From positions 284,760-348,759 of the forward strand of contig UBXG01000002.1 in the NCBI GenBank assembly GCA_900469475.1: a stretch of 64,000 bases of DNA, given 5' to 3'. The notes under the pieces are model-generated. The model was not told the DNA's origin, searched no databases, and worked only from the letters and a program-made list of their open reading frames with translations. The position numbers and the translations under genes were made by a program. Position 1 is the first letter of the stretch. Each line of letters begins with the position of its first letter. This stretch comes from Hyphomicrobiales bacterium (GTDB taxonomy: Bacteria > Pseudomonadota > Alphaproteobacteria > Rhizobiales > Rhizobiaceae). This document shows positions 26,319 to 35,883 of this stretch, one piece after another.

Positions 26319-27227
26319 ATGTTCAAGAAGCTTGCACTTGCCGCCACGCTGACGGCTCTCCTTGCCAGTGGCGCCAGCGCCGCCGACGTCGTCGTCTCCT
26401 CCAAGATCGATACCGAAGGCACTCTGCTCGGCAACATCATCCTCGCAGCACTCAATGCCAACGGCATCAAGGCGCAGGATCGCATCGCTCTCGGCACGAC
26501 GCCTGTCGTGCGCAAGGCGATTACCGCGGGCGAAATCGACATCTATGCCGAATATACCGGCAATGCCGGCTTCTTCTTCAACAAGGCCGACGATGCCGCC
26601 TGGAAGAACCTGCAGCAGGGCTACGATCTGGCCAAGAAGCTGGATTATGACGCCAACAAGATCGTCTGGTTGACACCGTCGCCCGCCAACAACACCTGGG
26701 CGATCGCCGTGCGCAGCGATGTCGCCGGCCCAGCGAAGCTGAAGACCATGTCGGACTTCGGCAAGTGGGTCGCCGGCGGCGGCCCAATCAAGATCGCGGC
26801 TTCTTCGGAATTCGTCAATTCGCCGGCGGCCCTGCCTGCCTTCGAAACCACCTACAGCTTCAAGCTGAAGCCGGATCAGGAAGTCGTACTTTCGGGCGGC
26901 GATACGGCGGCGACCATCAAAGCTGCGGCCGACCAGACCAACGGCGTCAACACGGCGATGGTCTACGGTACCGACGGCGCCATCGAAGCCGCCGAACTGA
27001 CTGTCCTTGAGGACGACAAGAGCGTGCAGCCAGTCTACGCGCCGACGCCGATCATCCGTGAGGCCGTGCTGAAGGCCAATCCGAAGATCGAAGAAGTATT
27101 GGCACCGATCTTCAAGGGCCTGACTGCCGACGTGCTGCGCAAGCTCAACGGCCGCATCCAGGTCGATGGTGAGCCGGCGAAGGCTGTTGCCGAATCCTAC
27201 CTCAAGGACAATGGCTTTCTGAAGTAG
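26319..27227 (+). CDS. Osmoprotectant ABC transporter substrate-binding protein (YehZ/OsmX type)
   Basis: A 302-residue periplasmic protein with a signal peptide (MFKKLALAATLTALLASGASA) and an OpuAC-type binding domain: VVVSSKIDTEGTLLGNIIL, then EIDIYAEYTGNAGFFF, a hallmark of glycine betaine/choline binders of the OpuC/YehZ group. It begins a four-gene set in the order binding protein, permease, ATPase, permease, the same as yehZYXW of E. coli. Substrates may be glycine betaine or related compatible solutes. A hairpin after the gene may raise its mRNA level over the permeases. Confidence 0.9.
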   Translation: MFKKLALAATLTALLASGASAADVVVSSKIDTEGTLLGNIILAALNANGIKAQDRIALGTTPVVRKAITAGEIDIYAEYTGNAGFFFNKADDAAWKNLQQGYDLAKKLDYDANKIVWLTPSPANNTWAIAVRSDVAGPAKLKTMSDFGKWVAGGGPIKIAASSEFVNSPAALPAFETTYSFKLKPDQEVVLSGGDTAATIKAAADQTNGVNTAMVYGTDGAIEAAELTVLEDDKSVQPVYAPTPIIREAVLKANPKIEEVLAPIFKGLTADVLRKLNGRIQVDGEPAKAVAESYLKDNGFLK

Positions 27228-27245
27228 GGCATTGACGCTGCTCTG

Positions 27246-27274
27246 GCGGCTCCATTTTGATAAAGTGGAGCCGC
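27246..27274 (+). promoter_or_regulatory. Intercistronic hairpin between binding protein and permease genes
   Basis: GCGGCTCCA (27246-27254) and TGGAGCCGC (27266-27274) form a nine-pair stem, extended by TTT/AAA inside. There is no long T run. Such hairpins often protect the mRNA of the more abundant binding protein. Confidence 0.6.
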
Positions 27275-27348
27275 GGGGTTTCAATTGGGCATGATCTTGT
27301 CCGAACCCGCCTTGAATTCTGGGCTCATGCGCTGACGGAGCTTGCCTG

Positions 27349-28515
27349 ATGGAAGATGCGCTAGCGGTCCGCAGAGTGGACCGTCTCGGAGTGGTATTGG
27401 TGGCCGGCGGCGGGCTGGCAACGGCCTGGATGCCGTTCATCATCGTCAAGGCAAACCGCATCGCCGCCGGCAAGCCACAACTGCTGACGCAGCTCATTGC
27501 CCAGCCGGCAGCATTGGTGCTGATCGCCCTTCTCGCTGCGGCGGCGCTTTCCGCACTCTTCCTCCACAATCAGCTCATTCGTCTCGGCGTGGCGACCCTT
27601 GCGATCGCTGCATTGATCGTCACACTTGGCCTCGTCTCGACCGCCGCGACGCCCGCAGGCAGCACTGTGGCACGAATTACGCCCGGCGGTTCCTTCTGGG
27701 TGCTGCTCGGGGTTGTCGGGTTGATGATTTCGGACGCGCTGGTCAAGCTGCGGCTGACGCCCTGGCTACGGGTGGCGGCGCTTGCTGCCTATGCCGTACT
27801 GCTCGTCCTCGTCCTCCGCTCTGGCCTGCTCAACAATCTCTCGATCATGAAGGAATACGCCAACAACGCCGACAAGTTCTGGCATGAAGCGCTGCGTCAC
27901 GTCTTCCTTTCCCTCGGCTCCGTCGCCATCGCCATCGTGCTTGCGCTGCCGCTCGGTATCTTTTGTTACTGGCAACCGCGCCTCCGCGCCGTGGTGCTGC
28001 GGGCGCTGAGCCTGGTGCAGACCATTCCGAGCCTTGCCCTCTTCGGCATTCTCATGCTGCCGCTCGGCTATATCGCCGCCCACGTGCCGCTCGCTGCCGC
28101 GATCGGTATCCAGGGAATCGGCGTGGCGCCGGCGCTGGTGGCGCTTATCATCTATTCGCTGCTGCCGATCGTCGCCAATACCGTCGTCGGCCTTGCCGGC
28201 GTCGATCCTTCCGTGCGCGATTCCGCCGCCGGCATGGGGCTGACGCGCCGTCAGATCCTGACCGGCATCGACCTGCCGCTTGCCTTTCCAGTCATCCTCA
28301 CCGGCATCCGGATCGTGCTGGTGCAGGCGATCGGGCTGGTGACGGTCGCAGCCCTCATCGGCGGCGGCGGCTTCGGCCTCTTCATCTTCCAGGGCATCGG
28401 CCAGACGGCCAATGACCTCGTTCTGCTCGGCGCCGTGCCGACGGTCTTTCTCGCCTTCTCATCGGCCGTCATCCTCGATGCGGTCATCGACAGCATCCGG
28501 GGACAACGCGCATGA
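27349..28515 (+). CDS. Osmoprotectant ABC transporter permease (YehY type)
   Basis: A 388-residue inner-membrane permease. Four to five helices in the first about 170 residues form an extra N-terminal block as in YehY. The transport core follows, with EAA-loop sequence AAGMGLTRRQILTGIDLPLAFPVI near residue 310. It belongs to the choline/glycine betaine import family together with the second permease downstream. The stop overlaps the ATPase start by four bases, so translation is coupled. Confidence 0.9.
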   Translation: MEDALAVRRVDRLGVVLVAGGGLATAWMPFIIVKANRIAAGKPQLLTQLIAQPAALVLIALLAAAALSALFLHNQLIRLGVATLAIAALIVTLGLVSTAATPAGSTVARITPGGSFWVLLGVVGLMISDALVKLRLTPWLRVAALAAYAVLLVLVLRSGLLNNLSIMKEYANNADKFWHEALRHVFLSLGSVAIAIVLALPLGIFCYWQPRLRAVVLRALSLVQTIPSLALFGILMLPLGYIAAHVPLAAAIGIQGIGVAPALVALIIYSLLPIVANTVVGLAGVDPSVRDSAAGMGLTRRQILTGIDLPLAFPVILTGIRIVLVQAIGLVTVAALIGGGGFGLFIFQGIGQTANDLVLLGAVPTVFLAFSSAVILDAVIDSIRGQRA

Positions 28516-29459
28516 CCAGCATGATCGAGCTCAAGGGCGTCACCAAGCGGTATGGCAACGCCACCGTGGTCGATAATGTCAGCATGAACATAGAGAAGGG
28601 CACGATCACCGTCATCGTCGGTACGTCCGGCTCCGGCAAATCGACGCTGATGCGTATGATCAACCGGCTGGTGCCGATATCGGCAGGTCACATCTCCGTT
28701 GCCGGTGAGGACATCATGAATGTGCCGGCGACCGAGCTTCGCCGCCGCATCGGCTATGCCATCCAGGGGCACGGGCTCTTTCCGCATCGCACAGTCGCGC
28801 AGAATATCGCCACGGTCCCTGAGCTGCTGAGCTGGGAAAAGACGCGCATCGACAGCCGTGTCGAAGAACTCCTCAACCTCTTCCATCTCGACCCCGGCAC
28901 CTTTGCCGGCAAATATCCAAGCCAGCTTTCCGGTGGCCAGCAGCAGCGCGTCGGCGTCGCGCGGGCTCTTGCTGCCGAACCGGAACTGCTGCTGATGGAC
29001 GAGCCCTTCGGCGCGCTCGACCCCGTCATCCGCGGCAAGGCACAGGACGACCTGCTCGCCATTCAGAAGCAGTTCGGCACGACCATCGTCCTCGTCACCC
29101 ACGATATGGACGAAGCCTTCCATCTCGGCGACCAGATCGCCGTCATGAGCGAAGGCAAGCTTCTGCAATGTTCCGAGCCCGAGAAGATCCTGACCGAGCC
29201 GGCCGATCCCTTCGTGCAGCAGCTGACCGGCACCTCCGACCGCGCCTTGAAGCTGATGTCGCTGCTGCCGCTGAAGGAAAGCATGCAGCCGCCACGGCCC
29301 GGCCTCGGTCACCGCCTGCCGCAGACCCTCAATCTGCGCGACGCCTTGGCGGAACTCATCTGGCAGGGCGCTGACGAGGCGACGGTTGAAGACGAACGCA
29401 AGGTGCCTGTCGGCTCGATCTCGATCCAGCACCTAATCGAGCTGGGCCGCAAGGCATGA
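28512..29459 (+). CDS. Osmoprotectant ABC transporter ATP-binding protein (YehX type)
   Basis: A 315-residue ABC ATPase with Walker A GTSGSGKST, Q-loop region GYAIQGHGLFPH, signature [15 protein letters not shown], Walker B LLLMDEPFGAL and H-loop VTHDMDEAF. This pattern is typical of the OpuCA/ProV group. No full CBS pair is evident after the ATPase, unlike OpuCA; the C-terminal about 80 residues are short and unrelated. It overlaps both neighbours by four bases. Confidence 0.93.
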   Translation: MTSMIELKGVTKRYGNATVVDNVSMNIEKGTITVIVGTSGSGKSTLMRMINRLVPISAGHISVAGEDIMNVPATELRRRIGYAIQGHGLFPHRTVAQNIATVPELLSWEKTRIDSRVEELLNLFHLDPGTFAGKYPSQLSGGQQQRVGVARALAAEPELLLMDEPFGALDPVIRGKAQDDLLAIQKQFGTTIVLVTHDMDEAFHLGDQIAVMSEGKLLQCSEPEKILTEPADPFVQQLTGTSDRALKLMSLLPLKESMQPPRPGLGHRLPQTLNLRDALAELIWQGADEATVEDERKVPVGSISIQHLIELGRKA

Positions 29460-30211
29460 GATTTCTCGCCGCCAATCTCTTTCGCTTCCTGGCGCTGGCG
29501 CTGCTGCTGGTGATGCTCTTCCGTCCGGAATGGCTGACGCCCATTCTGACGCCGCTGACCAAATTCGGAGCGTCGCCGATCTATACGCAGAACAGCCTGC
29601 CGAGCCTGGCGCTCAGCCATCTCGAGCTGATTCTCGTCTCGATCGCGGCAAGCGGCATACTGGCGGCGCTCGGCGGCATCTTCGTGACACGGCCGATCGG
29701 CGCCGACTTCCTGCCGCTGTCGCGGGCGATCGCCAATGCCGGCCAGACCTTTCCGCCGGTTGCCGTGCTGGCGCTTGCCATCTCGACTACGGGCTTCGGC
29801 GCTGTGCCGACGTTCATCGCGCTTTTCCTTTACGCCCTGTTGCCGATCTTCGAGAACACGGTTGCCGGCCTGCAGCAGGTGCCCGCCTCCGTGCTCGATG
29901 CCGCCGACGGCATGGGCATGAACGGCTGGCAGCGGCTCTTCCGCGTCGAGCTGCCGCTCGCCCTGCCGCTCATCATCGAAGGGCTGAAGATCGCAACCGT
30001 CATCAATATCGGTACGGCGACGATCGGCTCAACCGTCGCCGCCAAAGGGCTTGGTGAAGTCATCATCGCCGGGCTTATCAACGACAACACCGCTTTCATC
30101 CTCCAAGGCGGCCTGATCGTCGGCTTGATGGCGGTGCTGATCTATGACGGCATGGAGATAATCGAGCGGTCAGTCACCGGCAGGATCGGCCTCCAATCCC
30201 ATGGAGATTGA
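29456..30211 (+). CDS. Osmoprotectant ABC transporter permease (YehW type)
   Basis: A 251-residue permease with about six helices and the EAA-type loop AADGMGMNGWQRLFRVELPLALP near residue 160, followed by ATVINIGTATIGSTVAAKGLGEVI, characteristic of betaine/choline permeases. It is the last gene of the operon. The start overlaps the ATPase stop. The next gene is on the other strand. Confidence 0.92.
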   Translation: MRFLAANLFRFLALALLLVMLFRPEWLTPILTPLTKFGASPIYTQNSLPSLALSHLELILVSIAASGILAALGGIFVTRPIGADFLPLSRAIANAGQTFPPVAVLALAISTTGFGAVPTFIALFLYALLPIFENTVAGLQQVPASVLDAADGMGMNGWQRLFRVELPLALPLIIEGLKIATVINIGTATIGSTVAAKGLGEVIIAGLINDNTAFILQGGLIVGLMAVLIYDGMEIIERSVTGRIGLQSHGD

Positions 30212-30229
30212 GGCGATCACAGCCTGCCA

Positions 30230-30613
30230 TCAATTGCCTTCGCCTGACGGCAAGGATGCACCGGGCAAGTAAAGCGAAATCGGCCTGACTTCATAAACGG
30301 CGGTAGGATTGACGCGACGCAATTCGCGCGCTGCCTCGACTGCCCCCTCAATCGTCGGAAAATCGACGACGTAGAAGCCGAGCAGCTGTTCCTTGGTTTC
30401 TGCAAATGGCCCGTCGATGACCATGCCCACCCCCGTCCCGCGCAAGGTGACGGCGTTTTGGGTCGAGCCTAGACGCGCAGCCGGCCCCAGCGATTTCTGC
30501 GCGACTAGGCGGTCATTGATCTCCAAAAGGTCCGTCATGAGTGCGGCATCCTCCTCCTTGCTCCAGGATTCGACGATATCTTCCTCGTGATAGGCCAGAA
30601 TGGCGTAGTACAT
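30230..30613 (-). CDS. YCII-related (DGPF) domain protein
   Basis: A 127-residue protein with the YCII/DGPF ferredoxin-like fold: MYYAILAYHEEDIVES at the start and the signature DGPFAETKEQLLGFYVVD in the middle. Proteins of this type often sit beside sigma factors or glyoxalase-like genes; here a VOC gene lies divergently upstream. Function is unknown. GGGGGA lies upstream of the ATG at 30613. Confidence 0.85.
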   Translation of the reverse strand: MYYAILAYHEEDIVESWSKEEDAALMTDLLEINDRLVAQKSLGPAARLGSTQNAVTLRGTGVGMVIDGPFAETKEQLLGFYVVDFPTIEGAVEAARELRRVNPTAVYEVRPISLYLPGASLPSGEGN

Positions 30614-30791
30614 GGATTCTCCCCCTTGAGCCGTATACTTGAGCGCTGGGAAGTTAAGCAGACCGATCGCAATTCGGGAACCCTGGATCTATGCTCGACT
30701 GGAAATATGGCGAGTTTCCCCATGCTTGCCTTCACCGGCTGCCGATGGCATTGGCTGCAATGACATGCCCTGACGATTTATGGAGACGCCG

Positions 30792-31187
30792 ATGGCCAAG
30801 ATGATCCATTCGATGATCCGCGTGCTCGACGAAGCGCGCTCGATCGAATTCTACGACAAGGCTTTCGGCCTCAAGGTTGCCGACCGCATTGCCTTCGAGA
30901 CCTTCACCCTGGTCTATCTCAGCAATGCCAAGACCGGATTCGAACTGGAATTGACCATTAATCAGGGCCGCATCGAGCCTTATGCGCAAGGGGATGCCTA
31001 TGGCCACCTTGCAGTCTCCGTTGCGGAATTGAAGGACGAGCATGCACGCATGACTCAGCTCGGGCTCAACCCGGGCAAAATCATCGAACTCAATCGTGAT
31101 GGGAAGCTTTTTGCATTGCTGTTCTTCGTCACCGACCCCGATGGTTACAAGATCGAGGTCGTGCAAAGGCTTGGGCGGTTCAAATAG
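30792..31187 (+). CDS. VOC-family protein, lactoylglutathione lyase-like
   Basis: A 131-residue vicinal-oxygen-chelate protein related to glyoxalase I, with MIHSMIRVLDEARSIEFYDKAFGLKV at the N-terminus and LLFFVTDPDGYKIEVVQR at the C-terminus. Candidate metal ligands are the first His, Glu in GFELELT, His in GHLAVSV and Glu in KIEVVQ, which fits glyoxalase I (methylglyoxal detoxification). The start at 30792 has GGAGA six bases upstream; an in-frame ATG twelve bases earlier lacks one. Substrate is inferred from the family only. Confidence 0.83.
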   Translation: MAKMIHSMIRVLDEARSIEFYDKAFGLKVADRIAFETFTLVYLSNAKTGFELELTINQGRIEPYAQGDAYGHLAVSVAELKDEHARMTQLGLNPGKIIELNRDGKLFALLFFVTDPDGYKIEVVQRLGRFK

Positions 31188-31204
31188 CCCAAACAAGGCG
31201 CCGG

Positions 31205-31220
31205 CCCCGCCTCGGCGGGG
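31205..31220 (+). terminator. GC-rich hairpin after the VOC gene
   Basis: CCCCGCC and GGCGGGG pair around TC, with flanking GCCGG/CCGGC that can extend the stem. There is no T run, so termination is uncertain. It sits between convergent genes. Confidence 0.4.
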
Positions 31221-31244
31221 CATCCGGCAGTTCCGCCAGCGCGT

Positions 31245-31637
31245 TCACATCCAATAGGGAGGCACGCCAAAATAATCGTGGCTCTTCTGGCCATGATTCT
31301 TATGGTCGTGATCGTCCTTGGCAGCGAAGCGGCACGCCTTTTCGATGTCGTTCTTGGTCATGCTGACGCGATAGCCGTCAATGCGGGCATCGTAGCGCAG
31401 CTTCTCCCACGGCAGCCGGTAGTGCTCCTGTCCGATGCCGAAGAAACCGCCGAAGCTCAGAATGACGAAAGCGATGCGTCCATCACTTTTTTCCATCATC
31501 AGCCGCTCGATATGACCAATCTGCTTGCCGTCCGAGCCGTATACCCTGGACCCTTCGACGCGATCGCAAGCGATCAGCATCGACATGTCCTTGATGTAAA
31601 GGTCACGACCCGAGAAATCGGCACTCTCTTTATGCAT
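31245..31637 (-). CDS. PRC-barrel domain protein
   Basis: A 130-residue protein with a PRC-barrel: LIACDRVEGSRVYGSDGKQIGHIERLMMEKSDGRIAFVILSFGGFFGIGQEHYRLPWEKL-like order of short strands, ending in a His-rich tail (DDHDHKNHGQKSHDYFG). PRC barrels bind proteins or RNA; stand-alone copies are common in rhizobia and often stress-induced. The start at 31637 has a perfect GGAGG seven bases upstream; the 23-codon upstream extension is unlikely. Role not established. Confidence 0.83.
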   Translation of the reverse strand: MHKESADFSGRDLYIKDMSMLIACDRVEGSRVYGSDGKQIGHIERLMMEKSDGRIAFVILSFGGFFGIGQEHYRLPWEKLRYDARIDGYRVSMTKNDIEKACRFAAKDDHDHKNHGQKSHDYFGVPPYWM

Positions 31638-31811
31638 ATGCGCACCTCCTTTTGGATACGCGTCACATAAACAATGGAGCGTCCGATCTGCTCTTTTAGG
31701 CAGCACGATGCTCCGATGGGTTTAAACCCATGGCGCTATTAACGCTCCGTTGTCATAAAAGTTCCAGTACTTTTTTCAGGATTGTAAAAAAACGTGAGCG
31801 CGGGACAAATG

Positions 31812-31827
31812 TTGACGTTTACGTCAA
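31812..31827. promoter_or_regulatory. ACGT palindrome upstream of fadD, candidate operator
   Basis: TTGACGTTTACGTCAA is a perfect 16-base inverted repeat about 160 bases before the fadD start. It resembles MerR/LiuR-type operators that control fatty-acid and branched-chain amino-acid catabolism in proteobacteria, and shares TTGACGTTT and ACGTCAA with the palindrome at 19871-19906. TTGACG could also serve as a -35 box. Confidence 0.6.
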
Positions 31828-31984
31828 GGTTATTGTAGCTTCAGTTGCGCTCTGGTGATTTATCTGAGAGCAAGACTACGGCGATGCGAAAAGCGGGAGA
31901 CTTTTTGATCGTCCAATGACACTCTGCATAGCCGCCGCATATGACGGCGGGGCGTGGTGATGGTGCGTAGAGGAGGAAATGCGC

Positions 31985-33682
31985 ATGAATTCAGTCTCCG
32001 CTCCTTCGGATAAACCGCAGGTCAATAAAATATGGCTCGCTTCTTACCCGGATATCGTGCCGGCGGAGCTGCCGCCGCTGGAGCATGCCTCGCTCGCCGA
32101 ACTGCTGGAGGAAAGCTGCGCGCGCTACGCCGACAGACCCGCCTTCACCAGCATGGGCAAATCCATCACCTATCGCGATCTCGACTTGCAGACGCGCAAG
32201 ATCGCCGCCTGGCTGCAGAGCCTCGACCTGCAGAAGGGCGATCGCGTTGCCGTCATGATGCCGAACGTGCTGCAAAACCCGATCGCGGTTTACGGCATCC
32301 TTCGCGCGGGGCTCGTCGTGGTCAACGTCAACCCGCTCTACACGCCGCGCGAACTTGAGCATCAGTTGCGGGATTGTGGCGCCAAGGCAATTTTCGTTCT
32401 GGAAAACTTCGCCCACACGGTCGAGCAGGTGCTGGCGCATACGGATGTGCGCCATGTGGTCGTCACCGCGCTCGGAGACATGCTGGGCGTCAAGGGCCAC
32501 ATCGTCAACCTGATCGTCCGCAAGGTGAAGAAGCTCGTGCCGGCCTGGTCCATTCCCGACCACCGCAGCTTCAAGAGCGTGATCGCGGAGGGCTCGCGTC
32601 TGCCCCTGAAGCTATCGGAACTGACAGGCAGCGACATTGCCTTCCTGCAATATACCGGCGGCACGACCGGCGTTGCCAAGGGCGCGATCCTCACGCATTC
32701 CAATCTGCTCGCCAACCAGCTGCAATTGCTGCTCTGGCTGCAATCCGCCTATATCAATAAGCCGCGACCGGAACAGCTGACCTTCGTCTGCGCGCTGCCG
32801 CTCTATCATATCTTCGCGCTGACGGTGAATTCACTGATGGGCATGTCGCTAGGCGGCCATAATGTGCTCATCGCCAATCCGCGCGACATACCCGCCTTCA
32901 TCAAGGAACTCGGCAAATACAAGTTCGACATGTTCCCCGGCCTGAACACGCTGTTCAACGCGCTGATGAACAACCCGGAGTTCACCAAGCTTGACCTGTC
33001 CAATACTGCAACGCTTGCCGGCGGCATGGCGGTGCAGCGGCCTGTCGCCGAGCGGTGGCAGAAGATGACTGGCGCCTGGATTACCGAAGGCTATGGCCTT
33101 TCCGAGACCTCGCCGGTCGCAAGCGCCAATCGTTTCGACAGTTCCGAATTCTCCGGCACGATCGGCCTGCCGATCACGGGCACCGATTTCGATATTCGCG
33201 ACGAGAACGGCAATTCCCTGCCGCTCGGCGAAGTCGGCGAAATCTGCATCCGTGGACCCCAGGTCATGGCAGGCTATTGGAAGCAGCCGGTCGAAACCGC
33301 ACGCGTCATGACGGAGGATGGCTTCTTCCGCAGCGGCGACATGGGTTTCATGGACGAGCGCGGCTACACCAAGATCGTCGACCGCAAGAAGGACATGATC
33401 CTGGTCTCGGGCTTCAACGTCTATCCGAACGAGATCGAGGAAGTCGCCGTCATGCATCCGGGCGTTCTGGAAGCAGCTGCGATCGGCATTCCTGATCCGC
33501 ATTCCGGCGAGGCGGTAAAGCTCTTCATCGTCAAGAAGGACCCGGCTTTGACCGAGGCCGACGTCAAGGCTCACTGCGCGGAAAATCTTACCAATTACAA
33601 GCGCCCGCGCTTCATCGAATTCCGCACCGAACTGCCGAAATCGAATGTCGGCAAGATCCTGCGCAAGGAGTTGCGCGGCTGA
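31985..33682 (+). CDS. fadD: Long-chain acyl-CoA synthetase
   Basis: An ANL-superfamily enzyme that activates fatty acids to acyl-CoA via an acyl-AMP. The 565-residue product has the P-loop YTGGTTGVAKGA near residue 220, the A5 motif GYGLSETSP, and the hinge region SGDMGFMDERGYTKIVDRKKDMILVSGFNVYP with the fatty-acyl signature, ending in KSNVGKILRKELR with the catalytic lysine. The ATG at 31985 was chosen because GGAGG is eight bases away; an ATG six bases earlier is too close. The ACGT palindrome upstream is a likely operator. A strong terminator follows. Confidence 0.95.
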   Translation: MNSVSAPSDKPQVNKIWLASYPDIVPAELPPLEHASLAELLEESCARYADRPAFTSMGKSITYRDLDLQTRKIAAWLQSLDLQKGDRVAVMMPNVLQNPIAVYGILRAGLVVVNVNPLYTPRELEHQLRDCGAKAIFVLENFAHTVEQVLAHTDVRHVVVTALGDMLGVKGHIVNLIVRKVKKLVPAWSIPDHRSFKSVIAEGSRLPLKLSELTGSDIAFLQYTGGTTGVAKGAILTHSNLLANQLQLLLWLQSAYINKPRPEQLTFVCALPLYHIFALTVNSLMGMSLGGHNVLIANPRDIPAFIKELGKYKFDMFPGLNTLFNALMNNPEFTKLDLSNTATLAGGMAVQRPVAERWQKMTGAWITEGYGLSETSPVASANRFDSSEFSGTIGLPITGTDFDIRDENGNSLPLGEVGEICIRGPQVMAGYWKQPVETARVMTEDGFFRSGDMGFMDERGYTKIVDRKKDMILVSGFNVYPNEIEEVAVMHPGVLEAAAIGIPDPHSGEAVKLFIVKKDPALTEADVKAHCAENLTNYKRPRFIEFRTELPKSNVGKILRKELRG

Positions 33683-33707
33683 CATAATTCCGTGTCTTTC
33701 AGGAAGA

Positions 33708-33737
33708 CGCTCGTGCTTGTTTCACGAGCGGCTTTTT
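33708..33737 (+). terminator. Intrinsic terminator of fadD
   Basis: CGCTCGTG (33708-33715) and CACGAGCG (33723-33730) form an eight-pair stem with loop CTTGTTT, followed by GCTTTTTTCG. Confidence 0.9.
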
Positions 33738-33857
33738 TCGTTTTGGGCGATAGGTGAACTTGATTTACGCCCTACATAGGGAATAGTTTTCGCGACCAAA
33801 CTCAAAGCGCTTGGCCCGGTTTTGAAGGCCAGCAGCGCGAACCGCAAGGAGCCCCCC

Positions 33858-35483
33858 ATGAACGCCCTCGTCGATCAACTGAAGAGCACCGCATCGGCAA
33901 CGAAGGCCACGGATATTCGCGCCGCCTTCGCCGCCGATCCGAAACGCTTTTCTCGTTTCAGCGCCTCGTTCGACGACCTGCTGATGGATTACTCCAAGAC
34001 GGCTGTTAACGACGATATCCTCGCCCTTCTCGAGAAGCTCGCAGCCGAAGGCGGCGTCGCCGCCAAGCGCGAGGAAATGTTCTCCGGTGTAGCGATCAAC
34101 TTCACCGAAAACCGAGCCGTACTGCACACCGCGCTGCGCAACCGCTCGAACAAGCCGGTGCTGGTCGACGGCAAGGATGTCATGCCTGACGTCAACGCTG
34201 TTCTCGCCGCCATGGGCAAATTTGCCGACGGCATCCGCTCGGGCGCGCTGAAGGGCTCGACGGGCAAGGCGATCACCGATGTCATCAACATCGGCATCGG
34301 CGGCTCCGATCTCGGCCCGGTCATGGCGACGCTGGCGCTGGCGCCTTTCCATGACGGCCCGCGCTCGCACTTCATCTCCAATATCGACGGCGCTCATATC
34401 GCCGATATCCTGAGGCTCGTTAAGCCGGAAACGACGCTCTTCATCGTCGCTTCGAAGACGTTCACGACGATCGAGACGATGACGAACGCTCAGACGGCGC
34501 GCAAGTTTATCGCCGATGCGCTCGGCGAAGCTGCCGTACAGCACCACTTCGCGGCCGTTTCGACGGCGCTCGACAAGGTCGCCGCCTTCGGTATCGACAG
34601 CGAGCGCGTCTTCGGCTTCTGGGATTGGGTCGGTGGCCGTTACTCGATCTGGTCGGCCATCGGCCTGCCGCTGATGATCGCGATCGGTCCGGAAAACTTC
34701 GGCAAATTCCTTGATGGCGCGCATGCGATGGACAACCATTTCCGCCAGGCGCCGTTCAAGGAAAACCTGCCGATGCTGCTCGGCCTCATCGGCTTCTATC
34801 ATCGCAACGTGCTCGGCTATCCGACGCGCGCGATCCTGCCCTATGACCAGCGCCTGTCGCGCTTCCCGGCCTACCTGCAGCAGCTCGACATGGAATCGAA
34901 CGGCAAGGGTGTCACCATCGACGGCACGCCGGTCGAGGGCAATTCCGGCCCGGTCGTCTGGGGCGAGCCCGGCACCAACGGCCAGCACGCCTTCTACCAG
35001 CTCATCCATCAGGGCACGAGCATCATCCCGGCCGAATTCATGATCGCCGCCAACGGCTTCGAACCGGAGCTGCGCCACCAGCACGACCTGCTGATGGCCA
35101 ATTGCCTGGCGCAGTCGGAAGCACTGATGAAGGGCCGCACCTTCGAGGAAGCCAAGGCTCAGCTCACCTCCAAGGGCATGGACGACAAGAAGGCCGATTT
35201 CATCGCGCCGCACCGCGTCTTCACCGGCAATCGTCCGTCGATCACCTTCGTCTACGACAAGCTGACGCCTTTTGCGCTCGGCCGCCTGATCGCGCTCTAC
35301 GAACACCGCGTCTTCGTCGAAGGCGTGCTCTTCCGCATCAACTCCTTCGACCAGTGGGGCGTCGAGCTCGGCAAGGAACTGGCAACGGGCCTACTTCCGG
35401 TCATCGAAGGCAAGGAAAGCGCTGCCGGCCACGATTCCTCGACGCAAGGGCTGGTGGCTGCGCTGGCAAGCCGCACGAAGTAA
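33858..35483 (+). CDS. pgi: Glucose-6-phosphate isomerase
   Basis: Interconverts glucose 6-phosphate and fructose 6-phosphate. The 541-residue enzyme has the family motifs: [13 protein letters not shown], the signature [20 protein letters not shown], and [13 protein letters not shown] near the C-terminus with the catalytic lysine. AAGGAG lies upstream of the ATG at 33858. The gene is followed by intergenic repeats and then, convergently, frk. This pgi-frk neighbourhood is familiar in rhizobia, where fructose taken up by Frc is phosphorylated and isomerised. Confidence 0.97.
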   Translation: MNALVDQLKSTASATKATDIRAAFAADPKRFSRFSASFDDLLMDYSKTAVNDDILALLEKLAAEGGVAAKREEMFSGVAINFTENRAVLHTALRNRSNKPVLVDGKDVMPDVNAVLAAMGKFADGIRSGALKGSTGKAITDVINIGIGGSDLGPVMATLALAPFHDGPRSHFISNIDGAHIADILRLVKPETTLFIVASKTFTTIETMTNAQTARKFIADALGEAAVQHHFAAVSTALDKVAAFGIDSERVFGFWDWVGGRYSIWSAIGLPLMIAIGPENFGKFLDGAHAMDNHFRQAPFKENLPMLLGLIGFYHRNVLGYPTRAILPYDQRLSRFPAYLQQLDMESNGKGVTIDGTPVEGNSGPVVWGEPGTNGQHAFYQLIHQGTSIIPAEFMIAANGFEPELRHQHDLLMANCLAQSEALMKGRTFEEAKAQLTSKGMDDKKADFIAPHRVFTGNRPSITFVYDKLTPFALGRLIALYEHRVFVEGVLFRINSFDQWGVELGKELATGLLPVIEGKESAAGHDSSTQGLVAALASRTK

Positions 35484-35491
35484 CCGCTCAT

Positions 35492-35617
35492 CCACCTCCC
35501 CCTTAAGGGAGGAGGTCGCCGCAAAGCGGCGGGTGGGGGTGACTGGACTTGCCCTCTCGCCCGAAGGATCACCCCACCCCGACACTACGTGCCGACCCTC
35601 CCCCTCAAGGGGAGGGT
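35492..35617. repeat. Palindromic intergenic repeat, type 1
   Basis: A mosaic of GC-rich palindromes: CCTCCCCCTTAAGGGAGGAGG and CGCCGCAAAGCGGCG near the left end, and CCCTCCCCCTCAAGGGGAGGG at the right end (35595-35617). Elements of this look are frequent between rhizobial genes. It begins right after pgi and may act as its terminator. Confidence 0.7.
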
Positions 35618-35686
35618 TTAAGCGTTGCGCGATCTCATCGCATCAGTAAATGGAGAGTGCGCACCCCCCTCTGTCACTATCGTGAC

Positions 35687-35826
35687 ATCTCCCCCACATG
35701 GGGGGAGATCGTTGGGAGGCCGCCGGCACCTTCTTCAGATGCAACAAATTCAGTCTCAGCAGATGCGATATCGGCTTGGGGCGATGGAGTGCCACAAGCT
35801 ACCAATCTCCCCCACGTGGGGGAGAT
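35687..35826. repeat. Palindromic intergenic repeat, type 2
   Basis: Two copies of the palindrome ATCTCCCCC-acrt-GGGGGAGAT at 35687-35709 and 35805-35826 bound about 95 bases of unrelated sequence, followed by GTCCCGAAAGGGAC. The arrangement is that of a mosaic repeat bounded by two palindromes. It lies between pgi and frk. Confidence 0.7.
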
Positions 35827-35883
35827 GTCCCGAAAGGGACAAAGGGGGTACAGCCCCTCCAAGTCCTCAAGATCAATGAAAGC

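Noticed and set aside
33765..35306. 513-codon open frame on the minus strand
   Set aside because: It is fully antisense to pgi, with no ribosome site, and its Arg/Asp/Gly-rich composition is typical of a shadow frame.
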